Below are positions 24,132 to 36,422 of a stretch of 64,000 nt of DNA, piece by piece. This DNA is from Gadus chalcogrammus (taxonomy: Eukaryota; Chordata; Actinopteri; Gadiformes; Gadidae): assembly GCF_026213295.1 (NCBI RefSeq), contig NC_079432.1, positions 9,158,392 to 9,222,391 of the forward strand, written 5' to 3'. A program made the translations under genes and the position numbers. The notes beneath the pieces were generated by a model that saw only the letters and a program-made list of their open reading frames with translations, ran no database searches and was not told where the DNA came from. Positions within the stretch are counted from its first letter, which is position 1. Each line of letters starts with the position of its first letter.

Positions 24132-24410
24132 TTTTTATACTCTTGCATCCTTTCAAATAACTTTGAAAAAGGCTCAGTGAAGTGGGGGTCATTGTACAAA
24201 GTTCACAGTTACTGTAGTTATAATGTGAGAGCTATGATTGAGGTTCATTTTTTAGAAACGCAATAGCCATCCATTATGATTGGTGAGTCAAACGGGCTAT
24301 TAGAATATAATGGAGTGTATGAACCAACATAGATTTTTGACCATTTATGACTGTTCAGGGCATCTCTTCCTTGATCTGTTTGGGTTAACCATCTTTTTCT
24401 TTCACAATAG

Positions 24411-24488
24411 CAACAGCGGCAGCGACCCGCCCACAAAGCTACTTCCGTTTTGGGCACTTCACACAAGGACCTCGGGGACAAAGACATG
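24411..24488 (+). CDS. Exon-like segment A (weak)
   Basis: A T-rich tract ending CTTTCACAATAG forms a good acceptor, and the segment ends ATG/GTAAGG, a good donor. It is 78 bp and all three frames are open. In the frame that joins phase-correctly to segment B it reads NSGSDPPTKLLPFW and ends near TKT, with a Trp codon split over the junction. No family recognised. Confidence 0.2.
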
Positions 24489-24739
24489 GTAAGGAGGTCC
24501 TTGCAGTGCTCGGGCCCTGTCTTCATATGACCATTTTGCTGATTATATACTGTAGAGAAAATGACAATGGGGAATTTGTTGTTTGGTATGTGTAGAGTGT
24601 TTGCAGACATATCAACTAAACTGCACACACTTCAGATGAATGCAAACCCGCACACACGCAAACACACACATAAAGACAGTGTTACGGTTATATATAACAT
24701 GTTTTATGTTCTCGAATGTTTGCAGGCGCAGGCATACAC

Positions 24740-25029
<290 letters not shown>

Positions 25030-25092
25030 ATGCTGTTCTCTGACCCGACATTTCCCGTTCCACCTTTCCTCTCCCTGAACTCTACGAAGCAG

Positions 25093-25168
25093 GGTTCTTG
25101 AAGCAGCCACAGAAGACCATCTTGCCTTCAAGCGGTTTTCAGAAGCCATCGAGATGGAAACAGTGGAG
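25093..25168 (+). CDS. Exon-like segment B (weak to moderate)
   Basis: A pyrimidine-rich stretch (25051-25076) precedes GAAGCAG, a possible acceptor, and the segment ends GAG/GTGAGA, a good donor. The 76-bp segment has a frame reading VLEAATEDHLAFKRFSEAIE then METVE, with helix-like charged composition. One other frame is also open. It starts with one base completing a codon, which fits the two bases left by segment A, and ends in phase 0, which fits segment C. Product not recognised. Confidence 0.25.
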
Positions 25169-26889
25169 GTGAGAAAAGGCTCAATGAAATAACCACATCA
25201 ATAATTAAAAGATGTGATCCATTGTCGAATCAAATGCGCCTTCCTCATCGGGTGTTAGCCTACATAGGAAACGACTTGGGCAGCTCAGAAAGGTCATTCA
25301 CCTGGTGGGAAATGTCACTGCCTGGCACTACAGAGCCAGGTAATTGGTTGAATTATCTGGGATCTTCATGGTGGTAACGGGCCTTACATTACAGCCAGCT
25401 ATGGCCTTGCTCCTAATTAGCATGCGAACACCTCATCTCTTTGAAGCTGCTCTGATCTATAAAGTCTCTGCATTTACCATCAGTTTTACCAACGATTTAA
25501 GGCTTTAAAGATACCGTGCGTTTTGCTGGAAGTTTCAGGAAAAATATGTTTCCGGGCAAAAGTGGGTTCTGCCCATTTCCCGGAATAACTACATTTCCCA
25601 TGAGCGCCGGTAACGTACAGTTTGTTGTGATCTTGCTGATGCCTGCGTTTGCTCTAAGTAGTGAACAGCTGTCGGCAGGGTAAATTTAGCAGTGAAACGT
25701 CAAATGGTCATAACAGTCTGACGCATTAAAATATGATTTGACACTGATAGCTAAAGAGCTAGGAAAACGTGTGATAATGGACCACTTGATTAACACTTAA
25801 ATTGTATCTTAATTGTGAATTTACATTTAATGCATTTCAATCTTTCAGTAGTCAATGGACGTGAACACTTTACATTTACTGATAACAATTTAGCGCTGCT
25901 CAATTAAAGGTTATAATATTTGACTTTAAAAACGTAACGCCTGTGAATTAAACACATGTTAACTGTGTGACTACATTCAATGTCTAAAATTAGAATTAAC
26001 AATCTGTTCTAGTCTTCTTCCACTATGAAATGAGGTCAGTCCACGCAGAAATAACTTCCATCCTCTGCGTTTAGATTCAGGTAAAGAAAGGTATGTTTAG
26101 GTTGAACTCACTACAAAATGTAAAGAAAATAATATATTGAGCATGCTGCTGTACTGTGTGCCACTAAGTCCCTAATGAACTTGGCCGAAACACATTGCGA
26201 ATAGGCTGGTGCTGGAACAATCTTACAGTTTTTATTGCCAATATTACCATTTATTCCCTCACCGTCTGCTTGTTAAAAAGTTCAACGTCAAGGGACATTT
26301 AATAATTCATTTGGAAATTAGCTTCAGCTGTTGCAACCAAACATAAAGCCTCAATATGGTTTCTTGTCTGGAATTAGGTCCCTTTTAGCACAAGATCACC
26401 TTCGTAAAACAGCAGGAGGTTAAGCTGTACATTCTGAGGCCGTATAAATTAATTTCTCAGAGGGCGTAATTCCCATTAGTTAAGAATTAAGACCTTAGCT
26501 TTGGAAAACCAATGTCTTACCTTTTACATAAAAAATAAATGTTGAAACAAAAGTTTGATGTTTAAAATTATAATTAATGTTGTTGTTTTATGCAAATGAT
26601 AAGTGGTTTTATCTGTTACTTGTGTTGTTTGTCTGTTTGTTGGAAGAGGGCTCTCTAATACATTAATTGCAGGTTGGATCTGCCTGTGATATAAAATGGC
26701 TGCTACTCTTGCAGTGATTCAAGTGGTGTTCTTTTCAGGACACATTTATGAGCGTATGAAAGAAGATATTGTTCAGGGGGTAGAGTGTGTTAGCTATCAG
26801 GCGTGTAGGAATGGGATGTTGAAGACAGGTTAACATCCTACATTGTGAGGAACTGTCTTTATCTCACACTTTATGTGTTTGTGTTATAT
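25169..26889. other. Repeat-poor AT-rich stretch, no gene seen
   Basis: About 1.7 kb without any microsatellite longer than a few units, which is unusual for this window. It contains AT-rich blocks such as those around 26540-26600. It could hold conserved non-coding sequence, but that cannot be judged from one sequence. Confidence 0.45.
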
Positions 26890-27125
26890 TGGGAGGAAAT
26901 GTGTTTATTTAACATTTTGGGAACACATATTTCACATTGTTCTTGACATTCATAAATTTTGAGGACATATGTTTTGTATTACATAGTGGACATTTCCATA
27001 TCACATTCAATTGTGGGGACCTATGTGTATATGAGCTTACATCGTGAGGTCCTAAACATTGTACAATGTGAAGGACACAAACATTGCACATTGTGGGGAC
27101 ACATTGGGGACCAATTCTCATTACA
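26890..27125. repeat. Degenerate repeat of CACATTGTGGGGAC-like motif
   Basis: The block CATTGTGGGGACA recurs in altered form about every 25-30 bp: near 26934, 26980, 27009, 27044, 27065 and 27086. Such GTGGGGACA repeats are familiar from fish genomes. The minus-strand frame at 26909-27145 is a translation of it. Confidence 0.6.
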
Positions 27126-27900
27126 TAGCGGGGAACCTTGTTCATTGTCTACTTTGATGACCCTTTGGCCATTCCTTGACCCTTGTCGCCGTCTCGTTGA
27201 CTTGTAACATGCTTTGACGGAACGCTGCTGTCTGGAGGAAGCCTTGTGAGAGCGAAGTCTCTCGTTTGATGTATTGCTGAAGTCAATCGATACTCACTTT
27301 CTTTTTGTATTACTCTGTTATTTTCCCCGTCTTTCATTTGTCGACTTCAAAGCCTCACCTTGGCCTCTTTTATGATGTGTTTCTTTCTAGTTTCGTGTTT
27401 TGATTATCTCAGAATAATGTTTTCGCACTATTTGTCAAGCAAGAAAATAATGTGGGGTTAAATTCACAGTTTTAGCTTTGTGCTTCTAATTCGTGAGCGT
27501 GAAGATAATTAATTGCTCATCTCTCAAGGATTCTTCTCATGTTCTATTTATTTACATTCTATTATGATGTTATGTTAACTTTTATTTAACACTTTTAACA
27601 AAACAAAGATCTCCGCTTGTTCAATGCCAGCACATCGCCCTCGCACATGAGTGGAGGAATTATGGTGAATGTTTGACCAAGATGTGGGTTTCTACCCCAC
27701 AAGAGGTGCATTGAGAGATCTGCCAGGTGATGTTGGTATTTTCTATGCTAAATGGAACATTAGATTCATGGCAGTACATTAAGGTTGACGCTGCCCTATT
27801 ATTATGCGTCGTACACCCATCAAATGTGTGAGGAAAAATAAACAGCCTTTGTGTGTGTCATAAACAAATACAAACGAAAAAACACAAAGGAACCTATCTA
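27126..27900. other. No recognised feature
   Basis: About 775 bp, T-rich. No coding exon or repeat recognised. Confidence 0.5.
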
Positions 27901-28061
27901 CGGGAGAGGAATGAAACCAATGCATGCACATACACGCACACATACAACAAGCACACAAATTGGCCAGTATTCTGCCATGTACACGCACACACGTGCACAC
28001 CCACACACACATAAATTGGGACAGGATACAGACTCCCAAACACACAACCAACACACTCATC

Positions 28062-28214
<153 letters not shown>

Positions 28215-28374
28215 ACACACAGACAGTAGGTTAGCAGATCCAAATGGAATCTCTAATTGACTTTTAGGGTCCTTGGTGCGGGAGGTGATATGATCAGCAG
28301 GAGGTGTTATGACACCGCAGGGCCCTCGGGGGCCCGGCCCCAGGAATTGGACTGGACTGATCTGCTGCCCACAG

Positions 28375-28466
28375 GACGGCTGCTATCGGCTCATCTCTGC
28401 TGAGAATGAGATCCCTCAACCGACCTTCACCAGATCCCTATCTCTGTGCTCCAGAGGACTGCACCC

Positions 28467-28468
<2 letters not shown>
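28375..28468 (+). CDS. Exon-like segment C (weak)
   Basis: CTGCTGCCCACAG is a fair acceptor, and the segment ends CCCAG/GTGTGT, where the donor is the first unit of the GT array. In the frame that continues from segment B it reads DGCYRLISAENEIPQPTFTR then SLSLCSRGLHP and leaves one base, which fits segment D. A second frame is also open. Product not recognised. Confidence 0.22.

Positions 28469-28561
<93 letters not shown>
28469..28561. repeat. (GT)46 microsatellite
   Basis: Perfect GT array directly following the possible donor of segment C. A G run follows at 28564-28573. Confidence 0.96.
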
Positions 28562-28562
<1 letters not shown>

Positions 28563-28599
28563 TGGGGGGGGGGATTGTGTGTTCTGTGTAGTGATTGTG

Positions 28600-29115
28600 T
28601 GCGTGTGTGTGTGGTTTATTTCTGAGTGTAATGCTTGCACTGTATAATGTGTTTGTGTATTTTCTATGTGTTTGTGTGTGCGTGTGTGTAGTTTAGTGTG
28701 TTTGTCTGAAAAGACGGTGTGTGTTCATGCGTGTGTGTGAGTGTGTGTATCTGCGGTGTGTGTGAGTGTGTGTATCTGCGGTGTGTGTCGTTGAGTTTGT
28801 TTGTCTGCAGTGTGTGTGTATCTGCAATGTCAGTGTGTGTGCGTGTTTTTGCCTGCAGTGTGTGTTTGCATCCACAGCGTGTGCGTGCGTTCGTGTGTTT
28901 GTCTGTGTGTGTTCCCCTGCAGTGTGTGTGTATCTGCGTGCGTCTATCTGTGCGCGTTCCCCTGCAGTGTGTGTGTGTATCCGCAATGTCTGCGTGTGTG
29001 TGTGCGCGTGCGTTTGTCTCTGTGTGTTCCCCTGCAGTGTGTGTGTGTATCCCCAATGTGTGCCTGTCTGCGTGAGTGCGTCTGTGTGTGTTTGCCTGCA
29101 GTGTGTGTAGTTAAG
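28600..29115. repeat. GT-rich minisatellite with CTGCAGTGTGTG units
   Basis: Degenerate GT-rich DNA in which CTGCAGTGTGTGTGTATCTG-like units recur near 28806, 28853, 28917, 28963, 29032 and 29096, spaced 46-69 bp. CCCCTGCAG and CCGCAATGT sub-blocks are shared. Long Cys/Val-rich frames on the plus strand and Thr/His frames on the minus strand are artefacts of it. Confidence 0.88.
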
Positions 29116-29163
29116 TGTGTCTGCGGGAGGAGAGTAAAGCCTGATCTCTGCCGGGCTCTGCAG

Positions 29164-29311
29164 GCATCAGACCGTACGCGGGTCTATCTCCAGTGGACAT
29201 CACTCCTCCCCGGGGACCCCTTCTGATGGGAAGATCTGGTTCCACACCAGCACTAAACCCCGGCCCCCAGGAAGCTTCTGGCTCCCTCTTGATTGAAAAC
29301 CGCCCGGAGAG
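29164..29311 (+). CDS. Exon-like segment D (weak)
   Basis: GCCGGGCTCTGCAG is a fair acceptor, and the segment ends AGAG/GTATCG, a moderate donor. The frame that continues from segment C reads IRPYAGLSPVDITPPRGPLL and then a Gly/Pro/Ser-rich part ending LLIENRPER. It is GC-rich relative to its flanks. A minus-strand frame is also open across it. It leaves two bases, compatible with segment E. Confidence 0.22.
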
Positions 29312-29402
29312 GTATCGGCATATGCAAACACATCGTCTCATCTGTTTCAATTGTGGAATGATTCATCACATCCTTGTGTGGCAAGAGTCCCACACTGTGG
29401 CG

Positions 29403-29590
29403 AATAACACATTCCATTGCTCATCCCTCTTTTCGGTTGTGTTAAGTTTTACAGCATCGTAACGTGGAAAACATACTACAATGGGGTTGATAATACGTTG
29501 TCTTGCTCATCCCTTCCCTGCTGCGTTTGTTTTACAACATCATAATGTGGAAATAATACATTGGGCAAATAATATGTTGTTTTGCACGGT
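29403..29590. repeat. Diverged tandem duplication, ~86-bp period
   Basis: TTGCTCATCCC, GTTTTACA and CAT-TAA-GTGGAAA blocks occur in the same order near 29416-29471 and 29502-29554, about 86 bp apart. This indicates an old two-unit duplication. Confidence 0.6.
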
Positions 29591-29859
29591 CTTGTCACAA
29601 TGTGGCAATAATCCGAAAATGGGCTGGAAAGACATTCCTCCGCTAATCTGTTTCAATCATGGTCTTTGTTGTGACAACACAAGGTCTGTGTGTTTCCTCT
29701 GAATGTATCGGGTTCCTTTTTTAGTGTAGAGCCATTCTTTATGACATCACAGGGAGAAACGCGGCACATTTCATCATACAACTCTGCAGTCGTTTTCAGT
29801 GCATCTTGAACCACAACATCACTGAATCATATAAAATCGAAAGAAATGTGGGTCTGCAT

Positions 29860-29973
29860 TGGTATGTGTGTGTGTGTGTGTGTGTATGCGTGTGTCTCTG
29901 TGGTCATATGTTTGTCTGTATGTCTGTTTGTGGGTTCACCTGTGTTTTTGAGTGTGTGTGGGTGGGTGTGTGT
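29860..29973. repeat. Imperfect GT tract, left part
   Basis: GT-rich DNA that continues after the inserted element at 29974-30810. The two parts form one original GT tract. Confidence 0.8.
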
Positions 29974-30810
29974 TAGGGCTGTCAACGAATATTCGAAGTT
30001 CGAATATTCGTTCGAAATGTATCCAAAAACGCGAATTCGAACGTGAAAATTAATATTCGAATGTGAAAAAACACTCCCGCGGTACAAGCGCCTCTATCTG
30101 CTATGTGAATGAGCCTCTGTCTGTTCGCGATGTCCCTCATAATATTAAAATGTGAAAAAACACTCCTGCGGTACAAGTGTAACAGACTAGTATTGTGAAG
30201 AGCGAATGTATTTTATCCCCTCGGGGTTTCCGTACTTGGATATAGGTATTCCAGCTCGGCTATGCCATTCAATAAGCATCCGAAGTAGAGCTCAGGGAGC
30301 TAGTAGTCTGGCTGGTGAAAGCTGCTATAACGCAATGTTCTCGGCAAAGTCCGAGACAGCTTTTTTTTCATGAATCCGAACGGTGCGTAGTGCTGGCCCT
30401 TTCGCTGGCATGGTGGAAGACGTAGGCGACATGCATTTTTTTCTTTATCGATTTTAATAGGCCTTCTCTATAAATGGTAAGCAAAGCAAGGAACATTACC
30501 ACTACCATACTTTGTAACATTCAGAAGCGGGCGTCTTCTTCAGATTACTATAGTTTGCGTGCTTGCAGGTGTGGTGGTGAAATGCAAGCGATGCAAAGTT
30601 GTGGCTTTTCATGATTAGGCCTCCACGTTACTGGGCTGTTTATAGGATATATATATATCCCACTAATTTGAACCATGGTTTTGTCGCATTATTGACATAT
30701 TGACGGCAACTGCCTAAAAATAGGCAACCAGATATTCGAATAGTTCGAATTCGTGATTTTTTTCCAAACGAACATTCGAATGTCATTTTTGAGCAATTTT
30801 GACCGCCCTA
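29974..30810. mobile_element. Non-autonomous hAT-like element (837 bp) in a GT tract
   Basis: The left end starts TAGGGCTGTCAA and the right end is the complement of TAGGGCGGTCAA. Both subterminal regions carry many ATTCGAA motifs. The 8 bp GTGTGTGT lies on both sides (29966-29973 and 30811-30818), compatible with an 8-bp duplication, though the GT context makes this less decisive. Inside, a 27-bp block (GTGAAAAAACACTC plus GCGGTACAAG) is present at 30062-30088 and 30151-30177 with one mismatch. There is no transposase frame. Confidence 0.78.
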
Positions 30811-30985
30811 GTGTGTGTGTGCACACAGACTTGTGTGCTTGCATATGTGCATGTGCACATGTGCGCCGGCGTGTGAGCTGTGTGTACGCGTTTGTGTGTG
30901 TGTGCACAAGTGCGTGCACGTGCCCGTGTCTTTCCCTGCATATGTACATGTACACGTGTGTGTGCCTGCGTGCGTGTGGGAGTGT
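30811..30985. repeat. Degenerate GT/GTGC tract, right part
   Basis: GT repeats with frequent GCA and CAC changes after the inserted element. All long frames here are Cys/Val or His/Thr rich. Confidence 0.85.
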
Positions 30986-30999
30986 GATCGCCCCGTCGG

Positions 31000-32495
<1,496 letters not shown>

Positions 32496-34447
32496 GGTAG
32501 TAGCTGCAGCCGGGGACTTAGGAGATTGAAGTGTTAATCAGCTGCTCAACTGTTTAATTGTAAAGGCGGGCGATAAAGCCAATTTACGGGCCTTTCCCCC
32601 ATCTCTTCCCCTGTGTCTGCTGAGGCTCAGTCAACAATTTTTTTGTGCCTGCAACCGCCACTCCTTTTGTGCTTTGAATCCGAAACAACAAACGGCACAG
32701 ATCAGACACCTCCGCTGGTGAGAGTAGGAACAATTTGCAACCCTCGGAGACCGCTGATTGCGTTTGCTATATCGTCACAGTGCGGATTACCGGCAACTCG
32801 CCGGGCAAATTTCTCTTTGTTTTAGCATGACCTTTTAATGTCTTCTATTCACAAAAGGAATAAATTGCAATTCGACTGTAATGTGCCGGGGAAGACAATA
32901 TGTGAAATAAATGGGGTGATTTAGTTGCGGCCTAGCGGGTGGGGAGAGAAAAAGTTGACCCAGTGTTTCAAATCATTGCTTAGTATCCTCTTTTGTATTT
33001 GTGGATCTGCAAATGGGAATCCATCCTCAATCGATAAAAAGACAAAGGAGCTCTAGAACGTGGTATTTGTTTGGTCTGTGAGGTAAACATAACACAACAG
33101 CTGTTCCCTGTGATACACACTTTTATTTTGTCCCAGTGAGTGCTTAGGTAATCCGTGGTCCAGCTTCCTTTCAGAGAGGGAAGTCTCCTATCTCTGCAGT
33201 GTCAGATTGCTGCTGTACGTCTAATAATTGTTCACATGGCATGTCGAGAGCCAATCCCAGTTTAATTACAGACCGTGTATAACATAGAGTTCGTAACTCT
33301 ACGAGTGGAGTGGTTTGTGGTCTCAAGTGTGTGTTTTTTGCCAACTGTTAGGAAAGTGTCGGTTGTCAGAAGGCGAAAAAATAGCGATGGGATTGTTTTA
33401 TCTGACAGGTTTGACCTGCCTAGAAAGAAATATGTTGTTTAAAAGTCATCCATTCAGAACAATAATATGCTACTAGCTACACCCACTTTAACGTGACACT
33501 ACAGACTTTGAGGACAGACAAATAAAAGCAAAACTGCCCCGTCTTCGATTTACAGCGATCGTTGCCCAGAACTGTACGTTTCCACCTACCTCCTCCTACC
33601 AGGGTCGCCTGGAAGAAGTCTGGCGACCGGAAGGGTCTCTAGTTCCAATACCCTGGTCGTCTTGGGATTAAAGATGTAATAAATGCTCCACTGCTGACTT
33701 CTGTGTCAATTGTTGTGGTGATGGTGGGGCGTAAACGCTAAAGACCGACAACGCTGTTTCCTTTAGATTTACTGTTACAGAGACCCCAGATCCTTTCTTC
33801 CTAACCCTGATTGGACAGGAATAACCATGAAAGAGAATGATTCAAACCTTACAGGACAAAGGCTAGATGTTGTCAGTGTGTCTGATGCGTACCGTCTGTC
33901 TCCGCTGTGCCCCCCCCCCAACCCCACCCCATCGCCAAAGATAACGTACGTACGTGCTATCCCACAATTCGACTAACTAATTGATTTACCTCATTGACGC
34001 AGCAACAGATGTTGATATCTACGACTTAACTGCATTGATTAGCCATGCTCTCTTACCGTTATCCCACAATAGAGGAGGATGACAGTTCAAAGAAACCATC
34101 CAAAAGGCCTACGGAGTTGTTTATAATTCATTTTGGTTGCGCTCTCTGTGAAAGCTCCGGACTTGTTGACACTTTTTCGGCGGGATTCTTTTGAGTCGTT
34201 CGCCGAAACCCTTTAGGCGTGTCATTCACCTGCGAACGCTTTGTCTCTTTCCCCGGGGCGGAGGAAATCGGCAGCGAGATGTCGTTGAACGGATCCCAAC
34301 AGGGTCTCAACCTGCGCACGTTTACAGCCTAATTATGCTTATCACCACCGGAACGGCATTTCAAATGTCGGTTTCCTCGCTACGGCTGGAAGCTTTGCAT
34401 AAATATGCAAACCCTGCGCTCTTGTAGTTTGTATATCGTACACTACT
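32496..34447. other. Repeat-poor stretch, no gene recognised
   Basis: About 1.95 kb with almost no simple repeats (a C10 run at 33910-33919). Parts of 32500-32940 have balanced composition and retain CpG, a possible conserved non-coding region. There is no convincing exon. Confidence 0.45.
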
Positions 34448-34448
34448 G

Positions 34449-34482
<34 letters not shown>
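34448..34482. repeat. Short CA microsatellite
   Basis: About 16 CA units followed by CAGACACAGACGCACAC. Confidence 0.9.
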
Positions 34483-34486
<4 letters not shown>

Positions 34487-35036
34487 AGACGCACACTCTA
34501 ACACGAACATGAAATAAAATCACACACGCAGACACGCACAGCCCAAAGCGAGAGGTGTGTGATGCTCTCGTTCCTCGTCAGATAAACAATGCGAGTCAGC
34601 ATGCTAATCTCGGCGTATCACCACGGCGTCTCTCTCTCTTCCTTTCGCCCGAGTATAAATAGCGTAATTAGGAACAGGGGGGCGGGGGGAGAGGGGAGGG
34701 AGGGTGGGTAGTGTGTAGAGCACAAACACAAGCACTTATCACACCGAGAGACTTACGTACACTCTGTTCTGTTTCACAACCCACTCCTCCGCCCTCCTTC
34801 CTCTCTCTGCGCACATCATTTCCTCTCTCCCATCAGGCCCCTACCAGAGACACGCTATAACCTTCAGCACACGTTCCTTATCCACCACCACCCCCACCAC
34901 CACCGCCCAGCGGAGGGAATACAGTGACGGATGAGGAGATGCGGGGAGAAATCCCAATTTACATGGAGTTAATATTCCCTTTCATCCCCCTCTGAGCTTC
35001 TAAGGGGCAGTGGGGTTCAGGGGGGCGAGATGGGGT
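34483..35036. other. No recognised feature
   Basis: About 550 bp with pyrimidine-rich and G-rich patches and a CCACCACCACC block near 34883-34905. Confidence 0.5.
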
Positions 35037-35470
<434 letters not shown>

Positions 35471-35485
35471 TTGAATCCCTGGTGA

Positions 35486-35486
<1 letters not shown>

Positions 35487-35577
<91 letters not shown>

Positions 35578-35668
35578 TACACAAAGTAATGAAATCAGAC
35601 ACATGTCCCACCCACACAAAAAATAAACGAAGACGAAGTCATAGGGCACAACCAGGCATATGCAGAGA

Positions 35669-35705
<37 letters not shown>

Positions 35706-35716
35706 ACACAGACGCA
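35487..35716. repeat. (AC)44 array and a second short CA array
   Basis: Perfect AC at 35487-35574, then 90 bp of ordinary sequence, then CA at 35668-35716 with one TAC interruption. Confidence 0.94.
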
Positions 35717-36301
35717 CACCTCACAAATGTTCTCAAACGAACATGAAGTGAGTCTCTGATCTTCAGCAAAAGTTGTGTAGCACACAGATTAACATTCATA
35801 ACATTCATAATAAGGCACCACAATAGCAGCGATAAAGGTCATATTCATAAATACAACCAGGTGCATGATAAGTCACCCCCCAACGAAGTAGTTATTACAC
35901 CCCAGATTTATAGCAATCATAATTTTGATGTATATGCTCAATGTGTGAACATTAAAATGTCTTCCATAAAGGATCTATAAAACGCATGAAAAACAGAGCC
36001 TATAAAACTACCACTTTACTAAGTATGACTGCTACTGCTACAACTATTGATACCACTTCAACTACCACTACTACTACCAATATGATATGAATAATAACTA
36101 TTAAATATAATTATTTTTCTTATCGTGAATACAAGTGGGCCTTATTTCGGGTGCTCATTTGTATTAATAAAACAAAACAGCCACACACACACACACACGC
36201 GTGCATGCTTTCTTTCGAGCGGTTTCCGCCCAGTATTCGGTGGATCCATATTTAATTTTGTGTCCGGGCTGGTGAGTCCACGCCTCTCTCTCTTTTCCCA
36301 G
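35717..36301. other. No gene; ACT-type trinucleotide patch
   Basis: A degenerate (ACT)n patch lies at 36020-36085 and a short CA run at 36181-36198. The rest is AT-rich and unassigned. Confidence 0.5.
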
Positions 36302-36422
36302 TGGTCTGCAGATTGTCAAGCTGACAGATCTCAGAGGCCTCAGAAGGAGAAGCAATCCTTCCAGACACACACATTTCATTCTGTCTCCGTCACTCACTAT
36401 GTCCTGCCGTCTCCGTCTTCAG
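36302..36422 (+). CDS. Exon-like segment E (weak)
   Basis: CCTCTCTCTCTTTTCCCAG is one of the strongest acceptor-like sequences in the window, and the segment ends TTCAG/GTATCA. It is 121 bp long. The frame compatible with segment D reads GLQIVKLTDLRGLRRRSNP and then a Ser/His/Arg-rich part. Another open frame reads WSADCQADRSQRPQKEKQSF. Neither was recognised, and D lies 7 kb upstream, so linkage is uncertain. Confidence 0.2.
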
